This document shows, in pieces, positions 31,330-42,798 of a stretch of DNA of 64,000 nucleotides. The notes under the pieces were generated by a model. The model was not told where the DNA came from, did not search any database, and saw nothing but the letters and a program-made list of their open reading frames with translations. This DNA is from Heloderma charlesbogerti (taxonomy: Eukaryota > Chordata > Lepidosauria > Squamata > Helodermatidae): contig JANEZZ010003056.1 in assembly GCA_026122225.1 (NCBI GenBank), forward strand, positions 248,001 to 312,000, read 5' to 3'. Numbering within the stretch: the first letter of the stretch is position 1; each line of letters starts with the position of its first letter. Position numbers and translations under genes: made by a program.

Positions 31330-32545
31330 AAGTATTTAAAGTATTTCTTTCAGGGCAGGAGCCCTCCCAAGGCAGCGTACAACAGTAAAACCCGTATTAT
31401 AAAAACTAATAGTAAAAACAGTGGTAGTAAAAACAGCATCAGCAGTAAACATTCTAAAAAACAACAAACACTAGCATAAAGCAAAATCTACAATGCACAC
31501 CTGCATTTATAACCCAGTCCGATAAAACATGATTGGGGGAAGGCCAGAGTAAAGTAAGTTTTCAGGGTCTTCCTAACAGCCGGCAATGATGGGGCGTGGT
31601 GGACCTCGGAAACACACCAGTAACCAGTGCAGCTGGTGCAGTAGAGGTGTTATAGGATCGGATCGCCCTGCCCACACCATCACTTGGGTGGCCACATTCT
31701 GCACCAGCTGAAGTTTCTGAACTGTCTTCAAAGGCAGCCCCATGTACAGCACATTATAGTAGTCTAGCCTGGACGTCACTAGTGCATGGATAACTGGGGG
31801 AAGGTCCATCCTCTCCAGATAGGCCCAGATAGGGCCTGAGCTGGTAAAACGCACTCCTGGACACTGCAGCCAGTTGGGCTTCACAGTTTCGGCAGAGTCC
31901 AAGAGGACTCCCAGGCCTCTTGGGATGATTAACTGAAATGAGAAACTGAAATGATTAAGTTTCAGGTTGTTTACTCTTATCCACCCAAAAAGAGCCTGCA
32001 GACCCTTGTTCATGAGTTCAACAGCCTCCCTGGGAAGTGTATGTGGAAATGAAAGAGCTGAGAATCATCTGCATACTGGTGACATGATAACCTAAACCTT
32101 CAGATGACTTCCCCTAGCAATTTAATGTAGATGTTAAAAAGCATGGGGGACTGGATGGAACCTTGCAGTACCCCACAGTCTAATGGCCATAGGGAGGAAC
32201 AAAAGTCCCCCAGCACCGTCTTCTGAGAGTGCTCCTCCAGGAAGGACCGGAGCCACTTTAAAACTGTGCCTCCCAAGCCCGCCCCAACCCAGACAAATGG
32301 TCCAGAAGGATACCATGGCCAATGGTACTGAAAGCCACTGAGAGGTCCAGAAGAACCAACAGAATTGCCTTCCCCACATCCATTCCCCAGCATGAGTCAT
32401 CAACCAGGATGACCAAGGCTGTTTCCATCCCATAACTAGGTCTGAAACCTGATTGGAAAGGATCTAAATTGTCAGTATCATCCAACAGCTCATGGTTTGC
32501 TCGAGCACCTTGCCCAAGAATGGCAAATTTGACATAGGGCACTAG
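31330..32545 (-). mobile_element. L2 LINE, 5' truncated, antisense
   Basis: On the minus strand, RT-domain pieces precede the L2 3' UTR, which starts at about 31330 (tttaaagtatttctttc). The boundary beyond 32545 is unclear. Confidence 0.8.
31573..32542 (-). pseudogene. L2 reverse transcriptase fragment
   Basis: Pieces of L2 RT read, on the minus strand: LDPFQSGFRPSYGMETALV, then LLVLLDLSVAFSTIGHGILL (motif A, Asp present), GVLQGS-LSPMLFNIYIK-like motif B, and later VTSRLDYYNVLYMGLPLKTV and LQLVQNVATQVM. The YADD motif C region at about 32040-32090 is degenerate (SPVCRxF-type). Frames 32258-32542, 32100-32393 and 31573-32013 differ, so it is a broken gene. Confidence 0.8.
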
Positions 32546-33858
32546 TTATCTGAAACCATAGGATCCAAAACATATATGTTATTGGGTCCCCCACCAAGGT
32601 CTGCTATGTGAGGTGGCTTGTAGTTCAGTGGCTTCTGTGGCTACATGCTTGTCAGTGTGTGGTGGAGATAGTATGAGGCCGCCCGAGGCCTGGCACTGAA
32701 CCCCACTCTGTGTAGGCTGCTTTCAGGCCGATTAACATCTGAACCAGCATTGTGTGTTCATTTTAGGTATAAACAGGACCCCCTGCCCTGCAATCTTTTA
32801 CATTTCTTTTCCATCAGGCTTGTTTTAGGGAAGAAGAGAGCTTTGGCTATTGGGCGGTATAGAAATGAAATAAATAAAAATAAAAGAAGGAGCCATTGCA
32901 AATCTGCCGCCTGCGTGCCAGCACCTTCTCCTGGTCACAGTTGTTGTCAGCCTCCCCAGTTAATCAGGGCAAATTTTATTCTGAGATTTACGTTTTGGTT
33001 GATTTATTGCACCAGCCCTGTGTAACCGGACAAGGCTGCTTAAATTCTGGTCTCTGCAAGGCTGGAACAAAACTAATAGAGGAAAATGCTGGAGAGCAAA
33101 TGGAGATGGTTGTCACCCCCCCCCCCTTCTGTACTCCAGCGCAGCAACACAGGTGATGCACAGGGAAGGAGAAGTAGCACCAGGCAACAGGTAGAGGTGC
33201 TCATCAGTTTGTGCGAGCCATCATTAGTGGGGTGGCAACTTCTGATGTGACGTAGGGTGTCCGAATGAATTGCCCAAGTCATAGGAATAATTCCTACATC
33301 TGTGTGGGAAGTGGAGTGACTCCAGTCTATACTAGGGCGCTTGTGCAAATTATGACACTGGAGCGGATTCCTTTGTAGGGATGTTGGCATGCTGGAAGTG
33401 TCTGCGTAGAAAAGGGATTGCATCCATTCTCTGGGTCATGTTTTAAGGTTGACTCTTTTTCAAGGCATGCAGTTTGTTCTGAGGCCCCCCTTGTACATCT
33501 CACAGATCTTCCAGTCATGATCTTGAAACAGTGTTGGGAAGACTGCGGCTGCCTGGATTTAACTGCAGTGCCTGCATCCCCAGAAAGAGTAAAAAAACCC
33601 TATAAGGAATAAAAGGGCATAGTCTTTTTATATATGGTGTTTGTTATTGTTCTTGGATGCTCTTTACATCTGTTTCAATCCCTCTTCCTGTGTTGCTTGT
33701 GTGAAGTGTAATGTGGCCATCAAGCAGACCCTCCAAAGAATTGGGTCACATGTAGGGTTGGGCATTTGATGGATCCATAAAGAGCTGGTCATACCCCTTC
33801 ATGGATCACTGCCTTGTTGTGGCGAAGGGGATTGCGTAACTCAGTGAAGCCATAAGCT

Positions 33859-34409
33859 GTGCCGTGCAGGGCCACCCAAGACAGACAGGTCATGGTGGAG
33901 AGTTCTGACAAAATGTGGTCCACTGGAGAAGGAAATGGCAACCCACTCCAGGATTCTTGCCAAGAAAACCCCGTGGAACGTATCACAAGGCTAAAAGAGA
34001 TGACGCCGGAAGATGAGCCCCTCAGGTTGGAAGGTGTCCAATATACTACTAGGAAAGAGCAGAGGGAATTTCCACGTAGCGCCAGAAAGAGTGAAGCGGC
34101 TGGGCCAAAGCCACAAGGACACTCAGCTGTGGATGTGTCTGGTGGTGAAAAGAAAATCCGATGCTGTAAAGGACAATATTGCTTAGGAACCTGGAATGTA
34201 AGATCAATGAATCAAGGTAAGCAGGAGGTGGTCAAACATGAGATGGCAAGATTGAACATCGACATCTTGGGAATCAGCGAACTAAAATGGACAAGCATGG
34301 GAGAATTTAATTTAGGTGACCATCATACCTACTACTGTGGGCAAGAATCCCTTAGAAGAAATGGAGTAGCACTCATAGTCAACAAAAGGGTGGGAAAAGC
34401 AGTACTGGG
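33859..34409 (+). pseudogene. BovB 5' part and endonuclease N-terminus
   Basis: An open frame runs through QYCLGTWNVRSMNQGKQ (start of the APE-type endonuclease), then RLNIDILGISELKWT, where the Glu is the expected metal-binding residue, and ends in VNKRVGKAVLG at the junction. Beyond this the frame reads into the inverted 3' terminus and stops at 34431. It is the only copy in the window that keeps the BovB 5' coding start on its proper strand. Confidence 0.85.
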
Positions 34410-34420
34410 GTTGTTGTTGT

Positions 34421-36990
34421 TCAGCCGTTAAGTCGTGTGACTCGTGTCTGACTCTTTGTGACCCCATGGACCATAGCACGCCAGGCCTTCCTGTCCTCCG
34501 CTCTCTTCCAGAGTGTGCTCAAGTTCATATTCATTGCATCGGTGATGCTATCTAGCCATCTTATCCTCTGCTGTCCCCTTCTCCTATTGCCTTCAATCTT
34601 TCCCAGCATCAGGGTCTTTTCCAGGGAATTCTCTCTTTGCATTAGGTGGCCAAAATATTTGAGCTTCAGCTTCAGTATCTGTCCTTCCAATGAGCACTCA
34701 GGGTTGATTTCCTTTAGGATGGACTGATTGGACCTCCTTGCAGTCCAGGGGACTCGTAAGAGTCTTCTCCAGCACCACAGTTCGAAAGCATCAATTCTTT
34801 GTTGCTCAGCCTTCCTTATAGTCCAGCTCTCACAGCCATACGTTACTACTGGGAAAACCATAGCTTTGATTAAACGGACCTTTGTCGGCAAGGTGATGTC
34901 TCTGCTTCTTACTGTGCTGTCTAGGTTTGCCATAGCTTTCCTCCCAAGGAGCAAGCGTCTTTTAATTTTGTGGCTACAGTCACTGTCTGCGGTGATCTTG
35001 GAGCCCAAGAAAATAAAATCTGTCACTGCTTCCATTTCGTACCCTTCTGTATGCTAGGAAGTGATGGGGCCAGATGCCATGATCTTCGTTTTGTTAATGT
35101 TGAGTTTCAAACCAGCTTTTGCACTCTCCTCTTTCACCCTCAACAAGAGACTCTTTAGATCCTCTTCGCTTTCTGCCATGAGGGTGGTATCGTCTGCATA
35201 TCTGAGGTTGTTGATAATTCTCCTGGCAGTCTTAATTCCGACCTGTGATTCATCCAGCCAGGTGTTTCTCATGATGTACTCTGCATATAAGTTAAATAAG
35301 CAGGGCAACAATATGCAGCCTTGTTGTACTCCTTTCCCAATTTTGAACCAATCGGTTGTTCCATGTCTGGTTCTTACTGTTGCTTCTTGACCCTCGTACA
35401 GGTTTCTCATGAGACAGGTAAGGTGGTCTGGTACTCCCATCTCTTTCACAATTTGCCACATTTCGTTGTGATCCATACAATCAAAGGCTTTAGCATAGTC
35501 AATGAAGCAGAAATAGACGTTTTTCTGGAATTCTCTTGCTTTCTCCATGATCCCACGAATGTTGGGGATTTGATCTCTAGTTCCTCTGCCTCTTCGAAAC
35601 CCCGCTTGTACTTCCGGTAGTTCTCGGTTCGCATACTGCTGAAGCCTAGCTTGTAGGATTTTGAGCATCACCTTGCTGGCATGTGAAATGAGCGCAATTG
35701 TGCGGTAGTTTGAACAGTCTTTGGCATTGCCCTTCTTTGGAATTGGAATGTAAACTGACCTTTTCCAGTCTTGTGGCCACTGCTGAGTGTTCCAAATTTG
35801 TTGGCATATTGAGTGCAGCACTTGAACAGCATCATCTTTTAGGATTTTAAATAGCTCAGCTGGAATACTGTCATCTGCACTAGCTTTGTTGTTAGTCATG
35901 CTTCCTAAGGCCCACTTGACTTCACTCTCGAGGATGTCTGGCTCAAGTTCAGTGAGTGCGCTATCATGGCTATCAGGGACATCTTTCCTGTATAGTTCTT
36001 CTGTGTATTCTTTCCACCTCTTCTTAATCTCATCTGCTTCTGTTAGGTCCCTGCCTTCTTTGTCCTTTATCATCCCCGTCTTTCCACAAAACGTTCCCTT
36101 GAGATCTCCGATTTTCTTGAAGAGATCTCTAGTCTTTCCCATTCTGTTGTTTTCCTCGATTTCTTTGCATTGTTCATTTAAGAAGGCCTTCTTGTCTCTC
36201 CTTGCTATGCTCTGGAACTCTGCATTCAGTTGGATATATCTTCCCCTTTCTCCCTTGCTTTTTGCTTCCCTTTTTTCCTCAGCTATTTGTAAAGCCTCAT
36301 CAGACAGCCACTTTGCTTTCTTGCATTTGTTTTTCTTTGGGATGGATTGAGTTGCTGCCTCCTGAACAATGTCACGGACCTCTGTCCATAGTTCCTTAGG
36401 CGCTCTGTCTATCAGATCTAATCCCTTAAATCTATTCGTCACCTCCACTGTATATTCATTAGGGATATGATTTAGGTCATACCAGAATGGTTTAGTGGTT
36501 TTCCCTACGTTCTTCAATTTAAGCTGAAATTTTGCAATAAGAAGCTCATGATCTGAGCCACAGTCAGCTCCAGGTCTTGTTTTGACTGACTGTATAGATC
36601 TTCTCCATCTTTGGCTGCAAAGTACATAATCAATCTGATTTCGATATTGACCATCTGGTGATGTCCATGTGTAGATTCGCCCCTTGTGCTGTTGGAAAAG
36701 CGTGTTTGCTATGATCAGTGTGTTCTCTTGGCAAAACTCTATTAGCCTTTGTCCCGCTTCATTTTGTACACCAAGGCCATGCTTGCCTGTTATCCCGGTG
36801 ATTTCTTGACTTCCTACTTTAGCATTTCAATCCCCTATGATGAAAAGGACATCTTAGTTTGGTGTTAGTTCTAGAAGGTGTTGTAGGTCTTCATAGAACC
36901 GATCAACCTCAGCTTCTTCGGCCTCAGAGGTTGGGGCATAGAGTTCAATTACCGTGAGGTTGAATGGCTTGCCTTGGATTCGTACTGAGA
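34421..36990 (-). pseudogene. BovB pol (endonuclease rest, RT, C-terminal tail)
   Basis: The longest open piece, 35054-36517 (487 codons), holds the linker and RT. It has FIDYAKAFDCMDH (motif A), [20 protein letters not shown] (motif B, Arg to Gln) and [13 protein letters not shown] (motif C). The tail continues in another frame at 34421-35035 with [16 protein letters not shown] stop near 36517 and a frameshift near 35050 interrupt it. The endonuclease rest (36520-36990) has further damage. Confidence 0.88.
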
Positions 36991-37006
36991 TCATTCTATC
37001 TCAATT

Positions 37007-37093
37007 CACCAAAGAATTGATGCTTTCGAACTGTGGTGCTGGAGGAGACTCTTACGAGTCCCCTGGACTGCAAGGAGGTCAAATCAGTCAAAA
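37007..37093 (+). mobile_element. BovB C-terminal tail fragment
   Basis: aagaattgatgctttcgaac and ggtgctggaggagactctta encode the [19 protein letters not shown] block of BovB in + orientation, opposite to the adjoining 2.6 kb. The fragment stops at aaatcagtcaaaaactg. Confidence 0.8.
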
Positions 37094-37124
37094 ACTGTGA
37101 GGTGAGAAGTTAAACAAGCTAAGA

Positions 37125-38100
37125 TGAAGTTAAAAAAGGAGGGTAAGGGGAGTCATGATAGAAGTATACAAAATTATGCATGATGTGGAGAACGTGGAGA
37201 GGGAGACATTTTTCTCCCTTTCTCAAAATACTAGAACCTGGGGTCATCCTGTGAATCTGATTGGTGGGAGATTCTGGACAGATAACAGGAAGGATTTCTT
37301 CACGCAGCGCATAATTAAACTATGGAATTCACTTCCACAAGATGTCGTGATGGCCACCAATTTGGATGGTTTTAAAAGGGGATTAGAGAAATTAATGGAG
37401 GAGAAGGTTATCGATGGCTACTAGTCGTACTAGACAAACTGGAGAGGGTTCAGATGAGGGCAACAAAGATGATGAGGGGACTGGAAACAAAGCCCTGTGA
37501 AGAGAAACTGAAAGAATTGGGCATGTTTAGCCTTGAGAAGAGAAGACTGAGGGGAGACAGGATGGCGCTCTTCAAGTACTTGAAATGTTGTCACAGAGAG
37601 GAAGACCAGCATCTCTTCTTGATCATCCCAGAGTGCAGGACATGGAATCTTGGGCTCAAGTTACAGGGAGACAGATTCCAGCTGAACATCCGGAAAAACG
37701 TCCTGACTGTTAGAGCAATACGACAATGGAACCAATTACCTAGGGAGGTGGTGGGCTCTCCCACACTGGAGGTGTTCAAGGCGAGGCTGGACAGCCATCT
37801 GTCAGGGATGCTCTGACTTGGATTCCTGCACTGAGCAGGGTGTTGGACTCGATGGCCTTGTAGGCCCCTTCCAACCCTACTATTCTATGATTCTAGTCCT
37901 CATGACAATGTGCTACCTCCAGTATCAGTGGCAGTATGCCTATGTACACCAGTTGCTGGGGAACATGGGCGGGAGGGTACTGTTGCACTCATGTCCTGCT
38001 TGTGGGCTTCCCGTGGGCAGCCGGTTGGCTACTGTGTGAACAGAATGCTGGACTAGATGGACCCTTGGTCTGATCCAGCACAGCTCTTCTTATGTTCATA
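37125..38100 (+). mobile_element. CR1-B LINE 3' end, split by a CR1-A insertion
   Basis: The left part 37125-37432 has gtatacaaaattatgcatga, then ggagacatttttctccc. The right part 37897-38100 has gtgctacctccagtatcag, ggggaacatgggcgggagg, gaatgctggactagatgg and cttcttatgttcat. The break falls between cgatggctactagt and cctcatgacaatgtg; a ctagtc 6-mer occurs on both sides. Confidence 0.85.
37433..37896 (+). mobile_element. CR1-A 3' end nested in CR1-B
   Basis: It runs from gacaaactggagagggttc to attctatgattctag. The RT C-terminal frame is open at 37454-37816 (RGLETKPCEEKLKELGMF, WNQLPREVVGSPTLEV), so this copy is comparatively young. It is the best reference for the GC-shifted copy at 27786. 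Confidence 0.88.
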
Positions 38101-38626
38101 AGATGGAATGATATTTTAAGTGAATTTCCTCCTAGGCTTTGACATGTATGAAAGGACCGTTAAAATGGATTTGACTGTGACTCCAAAACTAAATGAACTC
38201 CCAGACATTTTCTTCTCAGATAGCCTTGCCAGAATATAGCCAGTAAAGGCAATAATTGGAATCGGTCTGTACTTTTGCAGCTGTGTGGGCGACTCAAACT
38301 TCCCGTGCCATATGAAAGGTGGGGGGATTTGCCTGTCTCTCCTGCCAAGTGCCAAAAAACAAGTTCCAAATGCAGGTTTACCTGTTGCCGTGTTTTCCTG
38401 GTAGTCTGAAAATGGAAGCGTGAACCTGCTTTTCACCATTTTGCCTTTTGCAAAGCTGCCTTTGCTTACATGGTTTGTAGTGTCCAAACGTGCTTAGGTG
38501 GGAGATCATTTTAAGCCAGGTGCCAAATGTAAGAAAGGATTTGAAAAATGCTCAATGTTGCAGTTTGAGCTGAGAAATGGATCCTCTTTTGCCCTGATTT
38601 TCATATTGAATGTTGCAATGTATTAA

Positions 38627-38855
38627 GTCCGTCTAGTGTAGTGGTTAGAGTGCTGGACTGGGACTCAGGAGACACGGGTTTTAGTACCCACTCATCCATG
38701 AAGCTCACTAGGTGACTTTGGGCCAGCCACTGCCTTTCAGACTAGCCTACATCACAGGGCTGTTGCGAGGATAAAATGGAGAGGAGAAGGAGGACCATGA
38801 TATCTGGCTTGGGCTCCTGGCAAGAGGAAAAGAGGCAGTATATAATAAAAGTTTA
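38627..38855 (+). mobile_element. tRNA/L2-type SINE
   Basis: ccgtctagtgtagtggttag, cacgggttttagtaccc, gtgactttgggccagcc and gggctgttgcgaggataaaa follow the SINE order; the tail is degenerate. Confidence 0.8.
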
Positions 38856-38866
38856 AAAGTTAGCCT

Positions 38867-38960
38867 TTCCTAGCCTGGTACCTTCCAGGTGTGTTGGACT
38901 ACCTCCCATCATCTCTGTGTCCAACACCTCTGGAGGGTACTGGGTTGGGGAAGGTTGTGA
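38867..38960. repeat. Palindromic repeat family 2, collapsed copy
   Basis: tagcctggtaccttccaggt and ctacctcccatcatc are followed by the inverted acctctggagggtac and gttggggaaggttg. Confidence 0.6.
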
Positions 38961-39333
38961 GATAGTTTTGCCACAAAAATGACCTCATTACCCTTCTGCG
39001 TGGTGGGATGCATGACATGAACATGTTGTAATAAGGCCTCTGAATCTCTGGAAAGGTAGCATCTGCACATGGGCGAAGGGCACCCCTTAAGACAAGAGCC
39101 GCCTTTCCACACATGCATGGCCCTGCCCCTCAAAAAGGACACAGATATGCACAATATTTGTATATGCTAATTTATGTGTATTGGTGACATTGTAGAAATA
39201 ATTGTCACAATTTCAATAGAAATAGAATACATCCCACCATCGTGAGGAAGACTGTGGCCAGGTGACCTCTGTCCGCTGCCCAGGTACTCACTGTGGAGGG
39301 GCAACTGCAAAGCCCTGCCTGCTCTCCCTTCTT

Positions 39334-39505
39334 GGGGTTCTTTATCTTTAAACCGGACTTGGACGCGGCAATTTTTTAAAATTGTTGCGGTCTTAAAGGC
39401 TGTTTTTAGTGTTTTATTACGTTTTTATTTGATTATTTGGTCTTGTGATTCATTTAGTTTTTGTAAAACTGCCTTGGTTGGCTTCAGAAATACCATTAAT
39501 TAATG
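39334..39505 (+). repeat. L2-like 3' tail
   Basis: tctttatctttaaaccgg, then attgttgcggtcttaaagg, tttttgtaaaactgccttgg and cagaaataccattaattaa resemble an L2/LINE 3' UTR. The first block also occurs at 38-62 in the window. Confidence 0.5.
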
Positions 39506-39807
39506 ACTGGAACACATACATTAAAAGGAGGTTTAACAGTGCACCTGCAGTTAACCTGCCTGTACCTGGAAGTATCGATCCAGAGGCTTGAGCTCATCGC
39601 ACAACTGCTTCCCCCACAAGAATCCCTGACATCATCTGTCACGGGGTGGGGTGAGTGGGAGAGGAATGAAGGTGATATTTGGGGGCGAGAAATAATTTTC
39701 TATTTTACCAGCAGCATCCACTGATACCCTCCCTCAACCCCAAAACTGTGTTTTGAAATCAAAACAATAAAAGGTCTTTGAGGGCTGTGGGCTGGGGGAA
39801 GGTTGGC

Positions 39808-39962
39808 AGTGCTGTCGTAGCTTAGTGGTAGAGAACCTGCTTTGTGCACAGAAGCTCTCAGTTTCCATCCCTTGCATGCATCTCCAGTTAAAAGTTTCTC
39901 ATGTTGCAGAGTTAGGACAGAGCTCTGCCTAGAGAGCCACTGAAGTGGCAGTATCCATCGAG
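39808..39962 (+). mobile_element. tRNA-derived SINE, degenerate
   Basis: gtcgtagcttagtggtagag (box A), then a degraded box B near agtttccatccc and catctccagttaaaag. It matches the head of the SINEs at 27000 and 58990. Confidence 0.65.
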
Positions 39963-41104
39963 CATGGCGGTGTTGAACCTCAGACCTGTGGGCCGAATCT
40001 GCCCTGCCCAGAAGGCCTTGCCCCCTTCCCCTGGCCCTGCCCCCTTTCCCATGGCCGCCCAGCATCAGTGGTGGCTGGGGGGCACTGTTGCTGGTGGGGC
40101 AGAAGGTGGGTCACCAGAGGCGGAGCCAAGGGGGATAACGATGATCATAATGGTAATGTCCATTCTTGACCCGCTGTAGCAGCAATCATCCACAGAGGGT
40201 TGAAAACAACAACAAATACTGCTAAGCACAGCCCCCAAAAGCAAAAAGAAAAGAAGAACGCTGGGCCTGACATCCCCAGATCAGTTCCCCCCAACTCATG
40301 AGCCGCTCATCCAGGTCTTGCTCCATATGAATTCCTCTTCAGTTGACCTTTAGTCCCCTCTGCCTCTGCCCCCAGCCCCAAAGAAAGAAATGTTTTTCCA
40401 CTTTTCTGTTCTCTAGGTCTCCTCCCCACCGCCTTCCTCCTTGTACATGTAAAGAACTCCCAGGCCCAACAGAAGCAGTATTTCAATCTGGATTAAAATA
40501 GTGATTTGGTGTGTGGCAACTGTTTGTCCAAAAGCCTATAGTCGGAGAGGTACTCATGCATTGATTGGCCAAACTACATGCTTTGCTTACTCTCGAGTAA
40601 GCACGCACGGCCCCGATTTAGATCAGGACCATGGTGCTCCAGGACGGGGGCGGTTAAACCTTTTCCTCACCTGTTTTTGTCCGGAAATTTCATTCCACCT
40701 GCAACGGGTTGGGTTTTTTTTCTAAGTCTTCAGTGGAGTCAGTGGAAGATTGTGCCCTTAAAAGTTCCAGTTCCCTTTACCATGGACAGTATAAATCTTA
40801 GTTTTTCTCAATTGTCCCTTGTTACCAAACACTCTCCATAACACACCATCTGAAGTTGCTGCGTTATGTTCTGTACAGAAGGTGGGAGTATCACCTCAGC
40901 CGTGAACTCACTGGCCTGGTTCCCATGTCATGACAACCCAGAGTATGGGTTGTTGTTGCATCGTGGCTTGTCATTACGTGTGAACCTGCACTATGGTTCA
41001 AATGTGGGTTGTTAACCACAAACAACCCAGGAAGAGAAGCTATGGTTTGTTGTTAGGCTATGAATTCAGGGTTGTTCATGGTTAACAACTCATAGTTTGC
41101 TGAA

Positions 41105-42533
41105 GTCAAGTACATAATATACCTCAACTTCAGCAAAGCTTTCGACAAAGTGTCCCATGATATCCTGAATAGCAAACTAGCTAAAAGTGGGTAGATGAAA
41201 CAACGATCAGGTGGATCCACAGTTGGCTACAGAATCGGACTCCAAGAGTGCTTATCAATGAGATCTTCTCCAACTGGGGAGAGGTAATGAGCGGGGTACC
41301 GCAGGGCTCAGTCCTTGGCTCAGTGCTCTTCAACATTTTTATGAATGACTTGGAGGAGGAGGTGCAGGGGATGCTGATCAAATTTGCAGATGACACAAAA
41401 TTTTGCAGGATAGCTAATACGCTGGAAGATAGCTAATACGCTGGATAGCTAATACGCTGGAAGACAGAAACAAAACTCAAAGTGATATTGATAGGCTGGA
41501 GCGCTGGGCAGAAAACAACAGAATGTTGGTCTGGGGAGAGGTAACGAGTGGGGTACCGCAGGGCTCAGTCCTGGGCCCAGTGCTCTTCAACATTTTTATT
41601 AATGACTTGGAGGAGGAGGTGCAGCGAATGCTGATAAAATTTGCAGATGACACAAAATTGGGTGGGATAGCTAATACCTTGGAAGACAGAAACAAAATTC
41701 AAAGTGATCTGGATAGACTGGAGTGCTGGGCAGAAAACAACAGAATGACATTTAATAGGGATGAATGCCAAGTTCTGCACCTAGGAAAAAGAAACCAAAT
41801 GCACAGTTACAAGATGGGGGAAATGTGGCTCAAGAACACTACAAGCGAGAAGGATCTTGGAGTTGTTGTCGATCAAAAGCTGAATATGAGCCAACAATGT
41901 GATGTGGCTGCAAAAAAGGGAAATGCTCTTTTGGGATGCATTAATAGAAGCACAGCTTCCAAATCCCGGGAAGTACCAGTTCCCCTCTACTCAGCACTGG
42001 TTAGGCCTCATCTGGAGTACTGTGTCCATTTCCGGGCACCACACTTTAAGAAGGATGCAGAGAAACTGGAGAGGGTTCAGAGGAGGTCAACAAAGATGAT
42101 CAGGGGACTGGAAACAAAGCCCTGTGAAGAGAGACTGAAAGAACTGGGCATGTTTAGCCTTGAGAAGAGAAGACTGAGGGGAGATATGATAGCACTCTTC
42201 AAGTGCTTGAAAGGCTGTCACAGGGAGGAAGGCCAGGATCTGTTCTCGATCCCCCCAGAGTGCAGGACACAGAATAATGGCTCAAGTGACAGGAAGCCAG
42301 ATTCCGTCTGAACATCAGGAAAACCTTCCTGACTGTTAGAACAATACGACAGTGGAACCAATGGCCCAGGGAGGTAGTGGGCTCTCCCACAAGGGAGGCA
42401 TTCAAGATGAAGCTGGACAGCCACTTGTCAGGGATGCATTGACTTAGATTCATGCACTGAGCAGGGGGTTGGACTCTGTGGTCTCATAGACCCCTTCCAA
42501 CCCTGCTGTTCTGTGATTCTATGATTCTATGAA
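41105..42533 (+). mobile_element. CR1-A LINE, RT half, with internal duplication
   Basis: The 5' truncated copy starts in RT motif A (cctcaacttcagcaaagctt) and ends with the CR1 terminus gattctatgattctatga. A segment of about 245 bp containing RT motifs B and C occurs twice in tandem (about 41278-41524 and 41532-41748). The first copy also carries a short tatagctaatacgctgg-type triplication at 41410-41461. Confidence 0.88.
41523..42311 (+). pseudogene. CR1 RT C-terminal half
   Basis: An open frame of 262 codons has SGVPQGSVLGPVLFNIFIND (motif B), MLIKFADDTKLGG (motif C with ADD), then LGVVVDQKLNMSQQCDVAAK and VRPHLEYCVHF. It is the longest intact CR1 RT segment in the window but lacks the endonuclease and the RT fingers, so it cannot function alone. 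The duplicated upstream frame 41248-41436 carries a second motif B/C. Confidence 0.85.
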
Positions 42534-42654
42534 ACCATAGTGCAGGGTTTTACGTAACGACAACCCACAATTGAACAACAGCAACCCACGATTCAACGAC
42601 AACCCATACTCAACCCATACTCTGGGTTGTCGTTACGTGTGAACCAGGTCACCA

Positions 42655-42785
42655 GGTGGCCTTAGGCAGGTCACTCTCAGTCTCTGTTCTGCAATACAAG
42701 TACCTTTATTAAGGGTTGTTATAAGGTGTACAACAGGATAACATATGTGAAGTGCTTTGAACGCTGCTATTAAATGCTAAATAGT
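42655..42785 (+). repeat. MIR/L2-like 3' fragment
   Basis: ccttaggcaggtcactctc, agggttgttataaggtgtac and gtgaagtgctttgaacgctg match the CORE/3' part of MIR. Confidence 0.6.
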
Positions 42786-42798
42786 CTTCTTTACAAGG

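Larger units (their letters stand above)
33786..36993. mobile_element. BovB LINE with its 3' 2.6 kb inverted
   Basis: The first piece (33786-34409) is on + and carries the BovB 5' end and the first part of the endonuclease, up to RVGKAVLG. The second piece (34410-36993) is on - and runs from DRMISVRIQGKPFNLTV in the endonuclease to the 3' terminus, whose gttgttgttgttcag lies at the junction. The two breakpoints are adjacent in the BovB protein, within a few codons. Together they make one full-length element of about 3.2 kb. See the findings for the geometry. Confidence 0.9.
40914..42652. mobile_element. Palindromic DNA element split by a CR1
   Basis: The left end cctggttcccatgtcatgac, then aacccagagtatgggttg, is the inverted counterpart of the right end catactctgggttgtcgtt, then acgtgtgaaccagg. 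The inner parts pair as well: tgcactatgg near 40990 with ccatagtgcagg near 42535. A CR1 (41105-42533) sits inside. Superfamily and target duplication were not resolved. Confidence 0.65.

Noticed and set aside
33786..36993. Twin priming for the inverted BovB
   Set aside because: Twin priming leaves the 3' terminus at an outer edge; here the terminus is at the internal junction, so another mechanism is needed.
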